Shown: piece after piece, positions 17,739-27,102 of the stretch
How positions within the stretch are numbered: the first letter of the stretch is position 1
Layout of the letters: each line of letters starts with the position of its first letter
Origin: Paucimonas sp.
Lineage (GTDB): Bacteria > Pseudomonadota > Gammaproteobacteria > Pseudomonadales > Pseudomonadaceae
Assembly (NCBI GenBank): GCA_031253995.1
Contig: JAIRVG010000084.1
Location: 1 to 49,709 of the forward strand
DNA length: 49,709 nucleotides
Direction of reading: 5' to 3'
Position numbers and translations under genes: made by a program
The notes under the pieces: model-generated
What the model was told of the DNA's origin: nothing
The model's input: the letters and a program-made list of their open reading frames with translations, nothing else
The model's database searches: none

Positions 17739-18377
17739 ATGATCCCCCTCAATGACTGGCTGCTGTTCACCGGCGCCGCGCTGCTGATGGTCCTCACCCC
17801 CGGACCGAACATGATCTACCTGATCTCCCGCTCCATCTGCCAGGGCCGCATGGCCGGGATCACTTCGCTGCTGGGGGTGGTCGCCGGGTTCCTGGTGCAC
17901 ATGACCGCTGCCGCCGTCGGCCTGACCGCGCTGTTCATGGCCGTGCCCCTGGGCTACGACCTGCTGCGCTGGGCCGGTGCCGGCTACCTGCTGTGGATGG
18001 CCTGGCAGGCCGTGAAACCTGGAGCACGTTCGCCCTTCGAACCCCGCGAACTGACCCCGGACTCACCGCGCAAGCTGGTGCTGATGGGTTTTCTCACCAG
18101 CCTGCTGAACCCCAAGGTGGCGATGTTCTACCTGTCGATCCTGCCGCAGTTCATCACCCCGGAGCATGGCTCGGTGCTGGCCCAGAGCCTGATCCTCGGC
18201 GTTACCCAGATCAGCGTGAGCTTCACCGTCAACCTGCTGATCGCGTTGTTCGCCGCCGGCATTTCCGCCTGGTTCATGCGCTATCCGCTGTGGCTGATGC
18301 TGCAACGCTACGTGATGGGCTTCGTCCTCGCTGCCCTGGCGCTGCGCCTGGTACAGGAGCAGCGCAAGCTGGCCTGA
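17739..18377 (+). CDS. LysE-family translocator (amino-acid/metabolite exporter)
   Basis: 212 residues with six predicted membrane helices. The N-terminal TPGPNMIYLISRSICQGR and the central FLTSLLNPKVAMFYLSILPQF are the two hallmark motifs of the LysE/RhtB exporter family. These inner-membrane proteins export amino acids or homoserine lactones; the exact substrate is unknown. The start is supported by AAAGGAG 7 bases upstream. It converges with metR, with 20 bp between stops and a perfect hairpin there. Proximity to metR is convergent, so it is not evidence for methionine export. Confidence 0.9.
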   Translation: MIPLNDWLLFTGAALLMVLTPGPNMIYLISRSICQGRMAGITSLLGVVAGFLVHMTAAAVGLTALFMAVPLGYDLLRWAGAGYLLWMAWQAVKPGARSPFEPRELTPDSPRKLVLMGFLTSLLNPKVAMFYLSILPQFITPEHGSVLAQSLILGVTQISVSFTVNLLIALFAAGISAWFMRYPLWLMLQRYVMGFVLAALALRLVQEQRKLA

Positions 18378-18396
18378 ACTGTCGGCCTGTAGGAGC

Positions 18397-18415
18397 GTCA
18401 GCGCACAGCGCTGAC
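18397..18415. terminator. Hairpin at the lysE/metR convergent ends
   Basis: GTCAGCGC-aca-GCGCTGAC is a perfect 8-bp stem overlapping the last codons of metR and starting 20 bp after the LysE stop. It lacks a T-run on either side, so it may be a transcript-end stabiliser or a Rho-assisted stop rather than a classical terminator. Confidence 0.5.
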
Positions 18416-19315
18416 ACCGTCGAGGGTAGAGAACGAGGTGTCCTTGGCCGTAAGCAGGAAGTCGCGCATGTACGGCGCATCCAGCATGTCGGTGCGCACC
18501 GCGGCGTACAGCGTGGCGAACAGGCCTTTCTCGCCCAGGCGCTTGGCCTTCACGTAACCCCGCGAGCTGTACTCGTGCAGCGCCCAGTGCGGCATGCCGC
18601 AGACCCCGCGGCCGCTGGCCACCAGTTGCATCATCATCACCGTCAGCTCCGCCGTGCGCACTTGCGCAGGCTCGACGTCGGCCGGCTCCAGGAAGCGGGT
18701 GAAGATATCCAGGCGGTCGCGCTCCACCGGGTAGGTGATCAGGGTTTCCGTGGCGAGGTCCGTCGGCACCACGTAGGGCCTGCCCGCCAGGGCATGCTGG
18801 TTGGCCACGGCCAGCATGGCCTCGTAGGTGAACAGCGGCACATAGGTGATCCCGGCCAGTTCCACCGGGTCGGAGGTCACCACCAGGTCGAGATCGCCCC
18901 GCGCCAGCGCCGGCAGCGGTGCGAAGGCGAAGCCGGAGGCCAGGTCCAGCTCCACTTCCGGCCAGGCATCGCGGAACTGGTCGATGGTCGGCATCAGCCA
19001 CTGGAAGCAGCTGTGGCACTCGATGGCCATGTGCAGGCGCCCGGCAGTGCCACCCACCAGGCGGGCGATGTCCCGCTCGGCACCACGCAGCAGCGGCAGG
19101 GTGGCATCGGCCAGTTGCAGCAGGCGCAGGCCGGCGCTGGTGAAGCGGATCGGCTTGGTCTTGCGCACGAACAGCGGCATTCCCAGGCGTTCTTCCAGCT
19201 CCTTGAACTGATGGGACAAGGCCGACTGGGTCAGGTGCAGGCGCTCGGCGGCCTCCACCAGGCTGTCGGCTTCGCGCAGGGCGTGCAGGGTTTTCAGGTG
19301 GCGGATTTCGAGCAC
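18398..19315 (-). CDS. metR: LysR-type regulator MetR (homocysteine-responsive)
   Basis: 305 residues, the usual Pseudomonas MetR length. The N-terminal HTH is VEAAERLHLTQSALSHQFKELEERLG, and the effector domain carries the MetR-typical MAIECHSCFQWLMPTI and the late GRGVCGMPHW. MetR activates methionine synthase genes (metE, metH) with homocysteine as co-inducer. The start is a GTG at 19315 (reading LEIRHLKTLHAL) preceded by GGAG; the frame extends upstream but those residues do not match the family. No met target gene lies nearby. It sits 78 bp downstream of the giant toxin-like gene on the same strand. Confidence 0.92.
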   Translation of the reverse strand: MLEIRHLKTLHALREADSLVEAAERLHLTQSALSHQFKELEERLGMPLFVRKTKPIRFTSAGLRLLQLADATLPLLRGAERDIARLVGGTAGRLHMAIECHSCFQWLMPTIDQFRDAWPEVELDLASGFAFAPLPALARGDLDLVVTSDPVELAGITYVPLFTYEAMLAVANQHALAGRPYVVPTDLATETLITYPVERDRLDIFTRFLEPADVEPAQVRTAELTVMMMQLVASGRGVCGMPHWALHEYSSRGYVKAKRLGEKGLFATLYAAVRTDMLDAPYMRDFLLTAKDTSFSTLDGVSAVR

Positions 19316-19392
19316 CCGGGGTCTCCATGAGAACAATTTGACTAAAACGGAATGTCGTTGAGTCTGTCTCATGCAGCCCCGGCTGTCGACCG

Positions 19393-22300
19393 TCAGCGAT
19401 GGCCTGGCTGGCGGAACAGCTCGGCGAAGTGCTTCTTCGCCATCGGCTTGCCGATATCACCGCGCCAGATCCGCTCCGCACCCTCGCCCTGGGCGAGCTG
19501 CCATTGCAGGCCCAGGCGACGCTGCTCGGCGGTTTTCAGGTGGGCCTTGGTGAAGCGCTCGAAGGCCGGTGCCTCCGACGGGTAGTGGAAGTGCGCGTAC
19601 CACAGCACCGTGGGACGGGAAGGCTCGGTCAGGTCGCGGACTTCGTATTCGAGCAGGTAATCGGCGCGCCCGTCGATGCGCTTGGGCAGGCGCGTGGGCC
19701 TGTCGAGCTTGCGGATGTCCACGGCCCGCTGTTCGACGAGATAGTCGAGCATGCCTTCGCTGGGAGTCGTGCTCGCCAGGGACTGCTGGATGCGCAGGCG
19801 CCGGCCCTGGCGCAGCAGCTCGTCGGCCTTGGTGTAGAGCAACGCGATCAGATCGTCGTCGGGACGTTGCTCGGCGATGCGTTCGGCACGCACGCTGAGT
19901 TCCCTGGCCTCGCTGATCAGCAGGTGCTCAAGATTCTGCGGCAGCATGTCCTGGCGGGCATAGCCGTAGACCTTCTCCCGGTAGGCCGGCAGCTTGCTCA
20001 GGCGTGCCTGTGCTTCGCGCCGCAGGCGTTCGATGTCCACCGGCGTGGCGGGCGCGCTGGGCGTGTCCTTGAGCAGGCGCCAGCGCCCCGAGCGGCCGGG
20101 GACGTAGACCTCGGTGCGGTTGTTGACCCGGTTGATGGTGATGCGCCGCTGCGGTCCGCTGGCATCTTCCTCGATGCCGATGAAGAACTGGTTGTCCTCG
20201 GTCTCGAACAGCTTGCGCGCCACCGACGGGCCGCGTCCGGGGCCCGGCGCCGGCTTTGCCGCGGGCTCGGGAATCTTCTGCTTCCAGCGCTCGGCCAGCT
20301 CGCTGATGGACTCCAGGTGGTCCAGCAGTGGCTCGACGAAGTCCTGGTCGAAGCAGTGCGCATAGCTGCTGGCCCAGGCCCGCAGGTTGTAGCGGTAGCG
20401 CTCGAAGGTGTCGATGCAGGCTTCGAGCATGCGCCGGCGCTGCTCGGCGTTGGCGCGCACCTCGGGCAGGTGGAACAGGTTGTTCAGGCTGCGGTCCACC
20501 TCGACCCGGGCCTTGGCCACCGGCACCTGGAGGTAGAACCAGGACTCGTCGGTGGCGGTCTCGTAGCGGTTGATGACCTCCAGGTAGTTGCGCACCTTGA
20601 GGATGTCGCAGGTCGACTGGTTGAAGTTGCGCCGGGCGTAGTCGATGTCGGCGCTGACCTTGGATTTCTGCGTGGCGTTGGTGATGCGCTTGCCCCACAG
20701 CTCGATGGCGTGGGTGTAGTTGGCCACCGCCTGGAGCTTGCCGATCACCTGCACCCGCAGCACCTTGCGCCGTTGCATGATCGCCAGGTGGCGGGCGACC
20801 TCGGTGGGCGCGGTGCTGGCGGTCTGCTCGACCAGTTCGTCGACCTGGTCGAGGAGCGCCGTGGCGCTGCGCTTGAGCGCGTTGAGCTCGTTGGTCAGGC
20901 GGTTGACCTGCAGCCAGGCGACCCGGCTCATCAGGTCGCGGGCGCGGGTGCGGTTGTTGCCGGCGCTGAGCTGGGCCAGCTCTTCCAGTTTCGGGTAGAC
21001 GTCATCGGCGATCTGCCGTTCGCGGGTGAACTGTATCGCCAGCTTCTCGGCCTGACGGTAGCGCTGCTGGTCGTCGGTCAGGCGGTTGAACACGCGTTGC
21101 GCGTCTGCCGTCTGCCGGTTGAGCCGGTCCAGTTCGCGCAGCTGGAAATCGGTGCTGCCACGCAGGGCACGCAGGCGCCGCAGCGCCGGATCGGTCCACC
21201 AGCGCGGCAGGCGCTCGCGGATCGCCGCCGGCCACAGCGGGTCGAGGCTTTCGGCGAGATGGCCGAGCACGGCGCCACCGCCGTTGACCGGGCTGACGAT
21301 GTTCACCCCGAACAGGGCGCCGTGGGTGTCCCAGTTGCCGTGCTCATCCAGCGCGATGGGTTGCCGGTAGCCCTTGCCCTGCAGGCGCCAGGTGTGCCGG
21401 GCCTGGTCGAAGGCGACCTGGTAGACGCGGCCGTGGTTGAGGATGAAGTCGCCTTGGTCCAGGCGATAGACGTTGCGGTAGATGCCTTCGCTGCCCGGGG
21501 TCAGGCCTGCGAGGGCAAGCTCGTCGGCGTACTCGTAGCCGCTGAAGCGCTGTAGCGCGCCGGCCTGGGCCGATGGCACGCGGACGAGACCGCGCAACTG
21601 GCGGCTGCGGGTGGCCTGGCGCAGGCTGGCCGGGTTGACGCCCGCCCCCGGCAGCACATCCATCAGCGCGTCGATCAGGCACATCAGCACCGACTCCAGC
21701 TGTACCAGGGCTTCACCGGGCGCCCCGCGCTGCACCGCGGCGACACCCTGGTTGGCGGCGAGCCAGCCGTCGAACAGGGCCACCGCGCTGCCCACGAACG
21801 GAACCACGCCGAGGGCCATCTTGATGTAGTTGAACACCATGCCGCTTTCCAGGGCGTAGCGTTCCATGAACAGGTCATGGCGCGAACGCGACGTCGCGCG
21901 ATGGGCGAGGATCAGCCGGCCCTGGTGTGCATCGCACAGGTGGCGGGCCAGGGAGGTGGTCGCCGGCCAGGACAGGCCGGTGACGATGATGCCGTCGAAA
22001 TGACGGATGCAGGCCTCGTTGATCCGGGCCAGGTGGGCCTCGACATCGCCCTCCATCGCCCGCCCGGCCAGCCAGGCGGCCATGCCGCTGTCCAGGCACA
22101 GGCGGAACAGGGCCAGGCGCGCGCTCTCTAGGGAATCGTACTGGCGCAGGACATGGCCGTCAGGGCTGTCCGGCAGGTAGAGCAGGGTGGTGCCGGCGAC
22201 GGCCTCGTGGATCAGGGTGACGCCGGACAGGCCGCTGCCATGGCCACCGGTGTCCTCGCCGCCACTGGCCAGCAGCAGCGGGACCAGGCGGATGTCCTTG

Positions 22301-24558
22301 CCGTCCTGGCGGTAGGCCGTCGCGCTGCTGGCGTCGATGGCGATGGAAAGCAGGGCTTGGCCGTGGGCGTCGATGCGTTGCTGGCGCAGGGCGACCTCGC
22401 CTTGCAGACGCAGCATCAGGCGCAGCGGATCGAGCAGGCATTCCTCGCGGTAGGCGGCGACGAAGGGCTGTTCGCCGGCACTGCCCATGAAGGCGTCGCG
22501 GATCTTGCGTTCGTAGCGACCGGCCAGGTCCAGCTGTTCCACGGCGCTGCGCAGCCAGCCCAGGTCGATGCCGGCCTGGACCCGCAGTCGCTCGCCGGGC
22601 TCGCCGCCACTGACCAGCACCTGCATGAAGTACAGGCGCCGTTCCAGCGGCAGGTCGAGGTTGTGCAGGGCCAGGTCTTCCAGGCTCATGCGGCTGCGCG
22701 CCGTGCTGGGCAGCAGCACCGGCTTGACCGGCGTGCCTGGCGCGCCGGAGCCGGGGATCACATCGCGGCTGTCCTCCACGCTGTCGGGCAGGTCGAGGTG
22801 GACCTGCACGTCGGCGGCCAGGGCGAAGGCGGCGCGAACATGGCTGGCGACCTGCTGGCGGGCGAAGTGGGCGCGCTCCGGCAGCACGCTGGCGAGAAAG
22901 GCACGGAAGCGCTGCACGGCGGCGAGGTAATCCTCGATCAGGCCCTTGAACTGACGCCGCGCGGGTTGATCGAGCAGGTTCAGCCAGGCTGGCGTGCGTT
23001 GGGCCAGGAGCAGGCTGTTCTGCTGTTCCCGCAGGTGCAGGAGGGCCAGGTCGCGGGCGGCATGGACCGGTACCGACAAGGCGGCGAGGGTGTGCTGGCG
23101 CAAGGCGTGCAGGGCGTTCTCCCGCGCCTCGCCGGCTGCGTCGGGGAGCGCGCGCAAGCTGGCCTCGTGTGCCGAGAGTTGGCGGGCCAGGCTGTGGGCG
23201 AACGGGTCGTCGTCCAGGGGCAGGATCTGCAGCCTGTGTTCGCTGCCGGTGAGCTTGAAGCACTCCCGCGCCAGGGCTTCGCGCGAGGCGAAGGCCTGCA
23301 GCCCGCCGCCGGCGCCCGGCCAGTACAGCAGCAGCGACTGGCGCCCGTCGAGTTCGCCCTGCGCGTCGGCGTGGCCGAACAGCAGCACGCCGTCCAGTTC
23401 GTGCAGGTCGTCGCCGGCTTGCAGGTGCAGGGTCGCGGCGATCACCGGGTCGAGTCGGCGGGCAGCGACCGGGGCCTCCAGGACCGCGTCGAGCAGGGCA
23501 CGTTGTGGTTCGTCGAGCAGCTTCAGTGCTTGCTGGATATCGGCTTCGGCACGCAGGCCGGCGAGGCGGGCGTCTTGCAGTGCGCGACAGGCGTCGCTGG
23601 TGCGGTCGGGGATGGCCGGGGCCAGCAGTGTCACGGCGGCCTGGTGGCTTTCCCGCTGGGCGCGCGCCAGGGTATCGAGGGCGTCGCGCAGCCTGGCGGG
23701 CAAGGGCGTGAGGAGATCGCCGGCCAACGCCTCGAAGGCGTTCGACTGCTGGCGGACCCGGGCCAGGCGCGCGCTCAGGGGCTGGTCGTGGTACAGGCTG
23801 CCGAAGCCTTCGGCGCTCGTGGTTGCCGGGGGCTCATGCAGCGTGGGGGCGTCGGCCAGCAGCGGCGTGCTGGCGCGCCAGTCATCGAACGGATCGGCGC
23901 TGGCCCGGGCCTCCAGGCGACGAGTGCGCAGGCTGTTCATCAGGCGTTTGCTGGCGCTGTCGAGGGGTGTGGCGGCGCTTTCGTAGTCGATGCCGACGGC
24001 GCCGGGCAGCAGGTCCTGGCGTTGCAGCAGGTAGTCTTCCAGCGCCGCTTCGCTGGCGAAGGCCTGGATCACCGGGGCGTGGGTGGGCAGGTAGAGCAGG
24101 CGGCTGTCGTCCTGGTCGATGACCAGCGCGCCCGGCAGGGATTGCTGGCTGCCCGAGGCAAGACGGCCGTGGGGGATGCGTGCCGGTCGATCGGCGTCGA
24201 CCACGCCGGCCATGGCCTGGTGCTGTGCGGCGGTCAAGGCGCCTTCGGCAAGGGCGCGCTCGCCGGCGGCCTGGTAATGCCGGCGGATCTGCCGTGCGGC
24301 ATCGGCCTGGCGGGACAGCGCCGTGCCGGGGGCGCGGGTGTTCCAGTAGGCCTGCCATTCCTGGTCGAGCTGGTCGCGGGGGGCGTCGTGCAGGGCGGGG
24401 GCGTCGCGGAGCAGGGTGAACAGGCGCTGGCGGCTTTGCTGCCAGGCGCGTGTCGCGGCGAGGAACAGGTTTTCGTCTTGCGGGAGCGGGGTGTCGAGTG
24501 GATGCAGGAGGTCGAAATCGACCACGTCCATGAGCGTGCTATCCGGGGTATCGAGCAT
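19393..24558 (-). CDS. Giant dermonecrotic-toxin/DUF6543-like protein
   Basis: 1,721 residues with no signal peptide. It resembles the very large Pseudomonas proteins annotated with a dermonecrotic-toxin (DUF6543) domain. Visible parts: an N-terminal helical region; a middle segment with ATTSLARHLCDAHQGRLILAH just before a hydrophobic stretch at about 905-945 (YIKMALGVVPFVGSAVALFDG) that could insert in membranes; a segment like YRLDQGDFILNHGRVYQVAF..WRLQGKG near 1035-1060; a long charged helical/coiled-coil part at about 1140-1260; and a C-terminal domain around LWYAHFHYPSEAPAFERF. Function is unproven; host- or competitor-directed toxicity is inference. No secretion, VgrG/Tc-toxin or immunity gene is adjacent. 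The ATG at 24558 is preceded by AAGGA. Confidence 0.75.
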   Translation of the reverse strand: MLDTPDSTLMDVVDFDLLHPLDTPLPQDENLFLAATRAWQQSRQRLFTLLRDAPALHDAPRDQLDQEWQAYWNTRAPGTALSRQADAARQIRRHYQAAGERALAEGALTAAQHQAMAGVVDADRPARIPHGRLASGSQQSLPGALVIDQDDSRLLYLPTHAPVIQAFASEAALEDYLLQRQDLLPGAVGIDYESAATPLDSASKRLMNSLRTRRLEARASADPFDDWRASTPLLADAPTLHEPPATTSAEGFGSLYHDQPLSARLARVRQQSNAFEALAGDLLTPLPARLRDALDTLARAQRESHQAAVTLLAPAIPDRTSDACRALQDARLAGLRAEADIQQALKLLDEPQRALLDAVLEAPVAARRLDPVIAATLHLQAGDDLHELDGVLLFGHADAQGELDGRQSLLLYWPGAGGGLQAFASREALARECFKLTGSEHRLQILPLDDDPFAHSLARQLSAHEASLRALPDAAGEARENALHALRQHTLAALSVPVHAARDLALLHLREQQNSLLLAQRTPAWLNLLDQPARRQFKGLIEDYLAAVQRFRAFLASVLPERAHFARQQVASHVRAAFALAADVQVHLDLPDSVEDSRDVIPGSGAPGTPVKPVLLPSTARSRMSLEDLALHNLDLPLERRLYFMQVLVSGGEPGERLRVQAGIDLGWLRSAVEQLDLAGRYERKIRDAFMGSAGEQPFVAAYREECLLDPLRLMLRLQGEVALRQQRIDAHGQALLSIAIDASSATAYRQDGKDIRLVPLLLASGGEDTGGHGSGLSGVTLIHEAVAGTTLLYLPDSPDGHVLRQYDSLESARLALFRLCLDSGMAAWLAGRAMEGDVEAHLARINEACIRHFDGIIVTGLSWPATTSLARHLCDAHQGRLILAHRATSRSRHDLFMERYALESGMVFNYIKMALGVVPFVGSAVALFDGWLAANQGVAAVQRGAPGEALVQLESVLMCLIDALMDVLPGAGVNPASLRQATRSRQLRGLVRVPSAQAGALQRFSGYEYADELALAGLTPGSEGIYRNVYRLDQGDFILNHGRVYQVAFDQARHTWRLQGKGYRQPIALDEHGNWDTHGALFGVNIVSPVNGGGAVLGHLAESLDPLWPAAIRERLPRWWTDPALRRLRALRGSTDFQLRELDRLNRQTADAQRVFNRLTDDQQRYRQAEKLAIQFTRERQIADDVYPKLEELAQLSAGNNRTRARDLMSRVAWLQVNRLTNELNALKRSATALLDQVDELVEQTASTAPTEVARHLAIMQRRKVLRVQVIGKLQAVANYTHAIELWGKRITNATQKSKVSADIDYARRNFNQSTCDILKVRNYLEVINRYETATDESWFYLQVPVAKARVEVDRSLNNLFHLPEVRANAEQRRRMLEACIDTFERYRYNLRAWASSYAHCFDQDFVEPLLDHLESISELAERWKQKIPEPAAKPAPGPGRGPSVARKLFETEDNQFFIGIEEDASGPQRRITINRVNNRTEVYVPGRSGRWRLLKDTPSAPATPVDIERLRREAQARLSKLPAYREKVYGYARQDMLPQNLEHLLISEARELSVRAERIAEQRPDDDLIALLYTKADELLRQGRRLRIQQSLASTTPSEGMLDYLVEQRAVDIRKLDRPTRLPKRIDGRADYLLEYEVRDLTEPSRPTVLWYAHFHYPSEAPAFERFTKAHLKTAEQRRLGLQWQLAQGEGAERIWRGDIGKPMAKKHFAELFRQPGHR

Positions 24559-24781
24559 GCGGGCTTGTCCTTGCTGGTCGCGGCGAGGATGCCGCGGTGG
24601 GCGGATTTGAGGACAAGCGTCGGCGGGCGGGGCGGTAGATAGGTATTTTTCGGATGATGCGGACGGAACTGGCTTCCACTCAGCGGGGTTCACGAAATTG
24701 TCACCGAACTGTGGCAGCGCGACGGCACAAACATCATCACACTCGCGCTCTACTGGGGATTTCGTTTTCGGTGTTTCTTCC

Positions 24782-25777
24782 ATGCGGTTCTATTTATTTC
24801 TTTTCGCGCTGTTTTGCGCGTTTCCGTCGTTCGCCGCCGGGCGTTGCGACGTCCATGCGCCTGTCGAACAGGCACAGCTGAAACAGGTCAGCCTGGCCTA
24901 CCAGAGCGTCGGCCGCGCCACCGACCCGGCCCTGCTGCTGGTCATGGGCCTGGGTGGCCAGTTGATCCATTGGCCCGACGAGGTGGTGGAGGCCCTGTGC
25001 CGCCAGGGTTTCCGGGTGATTCGCTACGACAACCGCGATGTCGGCCTGTCGCACTGGAACCAGGCGCCGGCGGACGCCAGCCTGACCTATGAACTGGTGC
25101 GCTATCGCCTCGGTCTCTCGGTGAACGCGCCCTACACCCTGGAGGACATGGCCGAGGATGGCCTGGAACTGATGAGCTACCTGGGCGAGAACCGCTTCCA
25201 CGTCCTTGGCGTGAGCATGGGCGGGATGATCGCCCAGCATGTGGCGGCGATGGCGCCGGAACGGGTCGAGAGCCTGACCCTGATCATGTCCAGCTCCGGC
25301 GCCCAGGGTCTGCCGGCACCGAGCCCGGCGCTGATCAGCCAGTTGGCTCGGCGCAGCGCACCGAACCGCGAAGTGGCCATCGAGCAACAGGCCGACCTGC
25401 TGGCCGCGCTGGGCAGTCCGCAGGTACACGACGATCGCCAGGTGCTGCTGCACCAGGCGGCGCTGTCCTACGACCGTGCGTTCAATCCGGAGGGGGTGAA
25501 GCGGCAGATCATGGCGATCCTCGCCGAGCCGAGCCGGGTCGAGCTGCTCAATCGCCTGCGGGTGCCGACCCTGGTGGTGCATGGCACCGCCGATCCACTG
25601 TTGCCGGTGATGCACGGTGTGCACCTGGCCGCGCATATCCAGGGCAGCCAGCTGAAGCTGATCCCTGGCCTGGCCCATCGCTTCCAGGAGCCGTTCAAGG
25701 CGGCGTTGTTGGCGGCAGTGTTGCCCTATCTGCAATCACACCGCACGGACGACATCGGCCATATCGCCCAGCGTTAA
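24782..25777 (+). CDS. Exported alpha/beta-fold hydrolase
   Basis: 331 residues. An N-terminal signal peptide (MRFYLFLFALFCAFPSFAAG) suggests periplasmic export. The alpha/beta hydrolase domain shows the oxyanion-side MGLGGQ, the nucleophile elbow G-V-S-M-G-G (Ser near 142), the acid in GTADPLLPV and the catalytic His in PGLAHRF. It probably hydrolyses an ester or similar bond; substrate unknown. The start at 24782 is chosen for the signal peptide, although no clear ribosome site precedes it. Its stop overlaps the stop of the convergent aauR within the shared tetramer TTAA (25774-25777). Confidence 0.85.
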   Translation: MRFYLFLFALFCAFPSFAAGRCDVHAPVEQAQLKQVSLAYQSVGRATDPALLLVMGLGGQLIHWPDEVVEALCRQGFRVIRYDNRDVGLSHWNQAPADASLTYELVRYRLGLSVNAPYTLEDMAEDGLELMSYLGENRFHVLGVSMGGMIAQHVAAMAPERVESLTLIMSSSGAQGLPAPSPALISQLARRSAPNREVAIEQQADLLAALGSPQVHDDRQVLLHQAALSYDRAFNPEGVKRQIMAILAEPSRVELLNRLRVPTLVVHGTADPLLPVMHGVHLAAHIQGSQLKLIPGLAHRFQEPFKAALLAAVLPYLQSHRTDDIGHIAQR

Positions 25778-27102
25778 CCCAAGCCGTACTTCTTCACCTT
25801 GTCGAACAGGGTGGTCTTGGCCATGCCCAGCTCCTGGCTGGCCTGGCTGAGGTTGCCGCCGGTGCGTTGCAGGGCATCGCTGAGCAGGTTGCGCTCGAAG
25901 GCTTCCACCGCCTCGGCGAACCCGACGCCCTGGGACGCGGTGCTGGCCCCGGCCTTCTTGAACGCCGGCAGGCCGAGGGCGAAGCGTTCGGCGACGTTGC
26001 GCAGCTCGCGCACGTTGCCCAGCCAGTCATGACTCATCAGCCGCGACAGGGTCTGGCTGTCCAGTTGCGGCGCCTCACGGTCGAAGCGCAGCGACGACTG
26101 CTGGAGGAAGTGTTCGAACAGCTGCAGGATGTCTTCGCGCCGCTCGCGCAGGGGCGGCAGTTCCAGGGTCACCACGTTCAGCCGGTAGTACAGGTCGCTG
26201 CGGAACTGCCCGTTCTGGCCGAGGGATTCCAGGTCGGACTTGGTCGCCGCGATCACCCGGCAATCCACCGGAATGCTCTGGTTCGAGCCGAGGCGCTCCA
26301 GGGTGCGCTCCTGCAACACCCGCAACAGCTTGATCTGCAGGTTGATCGGCATGCTCTCGATCTCGTCGAGGAACAGCGTGCCGCCGTTGGCGTGCTCGAT
26401 CTTGCCGATGCGGCGCTTGCCGGCACCGGTGAAGGCGTTCGCCTCGTGGCCGAAGATCTCGCTTTCGAACAGGTTCTCCGGCAGGCCGCCGCAGTTCAGC
26501 GCGACGAAGGGCTGGCCCTGGCGCCGGCTGAAATCGTGCAGGCAACGCGCGACCAGTTCCTTGCCGGTGCCGGTCTCGCCTTCGATCAGCACGTTGGCCG
26601 AGGTATCGGCGACGTTGGCGATCAGTTCGCGCAGGCTCTGCATCGCCGGCGAGCGGCCGATGATGCGGCCTTCCAGGGTGCTGTGCCCGGCGAGCTGGCG
26701 GCGCAGGGCGAACACTTCCCGGGCCAGGCCACGCTGTTCCAGGGCGCGGCGCACCACGTCCACCAGGCGTTCCGGGGAGAAGGGTTTTTCCATGAAGTCA
26801 TAGGCGCCGTTGCGCATGGCGCCCACCGCCATGTCGATATCGCCGTGGCCGGTGATCAGCACCACCGGCAGGCTGCTGTCGCGGGCCTTGAGGCGGCTCA
26901 GCAGTTCCAGGCCATCGATGCCCGGCAGGCGGATGTCGCTGACCACGATGCCGGCGAAATCGTCGCCGATCCGCTCCAGTGCCTGCTCGGCGCTGCTCAC
27001 GCCTTCGCTGGCGATATCTTCCAGGGCCAGCGCCTGCTGGCAGCCGAGCAGCACATGCGGGTCGTCTTCGACGATCAGGACGGTCAGGGGCGATGTGTTC
27101 AT
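25774..27102 (-). CDS. aauR: AauR, sigma-54-dependent response regulator of acidic amino-acid uptake
   Basis: 442 residues in three modules: a receiver domain with phosphoacceptor Asp56 (VVSDIRLPGIDG), an AAA+ domain with Walker A GETGTGKE (175-182) and Walker B GTLFLDEIE (241-249), and a C-terminal Fis-type HTH (LSQASQELGMAKTTLFDKVKK). The sigma-54 contact loop reads NAFTGA (222-227) instead of the canonical GAFTGA. Identity comes from its position after aauS and next to aatJQMP, as in P. putida and P. aeruginosa, where AauR activates glutamate/aspartate transport. Translation is coupled to aauS by an ATGA overlap (27099-27102). Confidence 0.93.
   Translation of the reverse strand: MNTSPLTVLIVEDDPHVLLGCQQALALEDIASEGVSSAEQALERIGDDFAGIVVSDIRLPGIDGLELLSRLKARDSSLPVVLITGHGDIDMAVGAMRNGAYDFMEKPFSPERLVDVVRRALEQRGLAREVFALRRQLAGHSTLEGRIIGRSPAMQSLRELIANVADTSANVLIEGETGTGKELVARCLHDFSRRQGQPFVALNCGGLPENLFESEIFGHEANAFTGAGKRRIGKIEHANGGTLFLDEIESMPINLQIKLLRVLQERTLERLGSNQSIPVDCRVIAATKSDLESLGQNGQFRSDLYYRLNVVTLELPPLRERREDILQLFEHFLQQSSLRFDREAPQLDSQTLSRLMSHDWLGNVRELRNVAERFALGLPAFKKAGASTASQGVGFAEAVEAFERNLLSDALQRTGGNLSQASQELGMAKTTLFDKVKKYGLG

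Noticed and set aside
18378..19315. metR and the LysE gene as a methionine-related unit
   Set aside because: They are convergent, not an operon, and no MetR target site was seen in the LysE leader.
19399..24642. Long plus-strand frames (718 and 829 codons) opposite the giant toxin-like gene
   Set aside because: The minus-strand reading has continuous protein-like text with hydrophobic and helical segments; the plus-strand reading is Val/Gly/Leu-rich shadow. I cannot run codon statistics, so this is by inspection.
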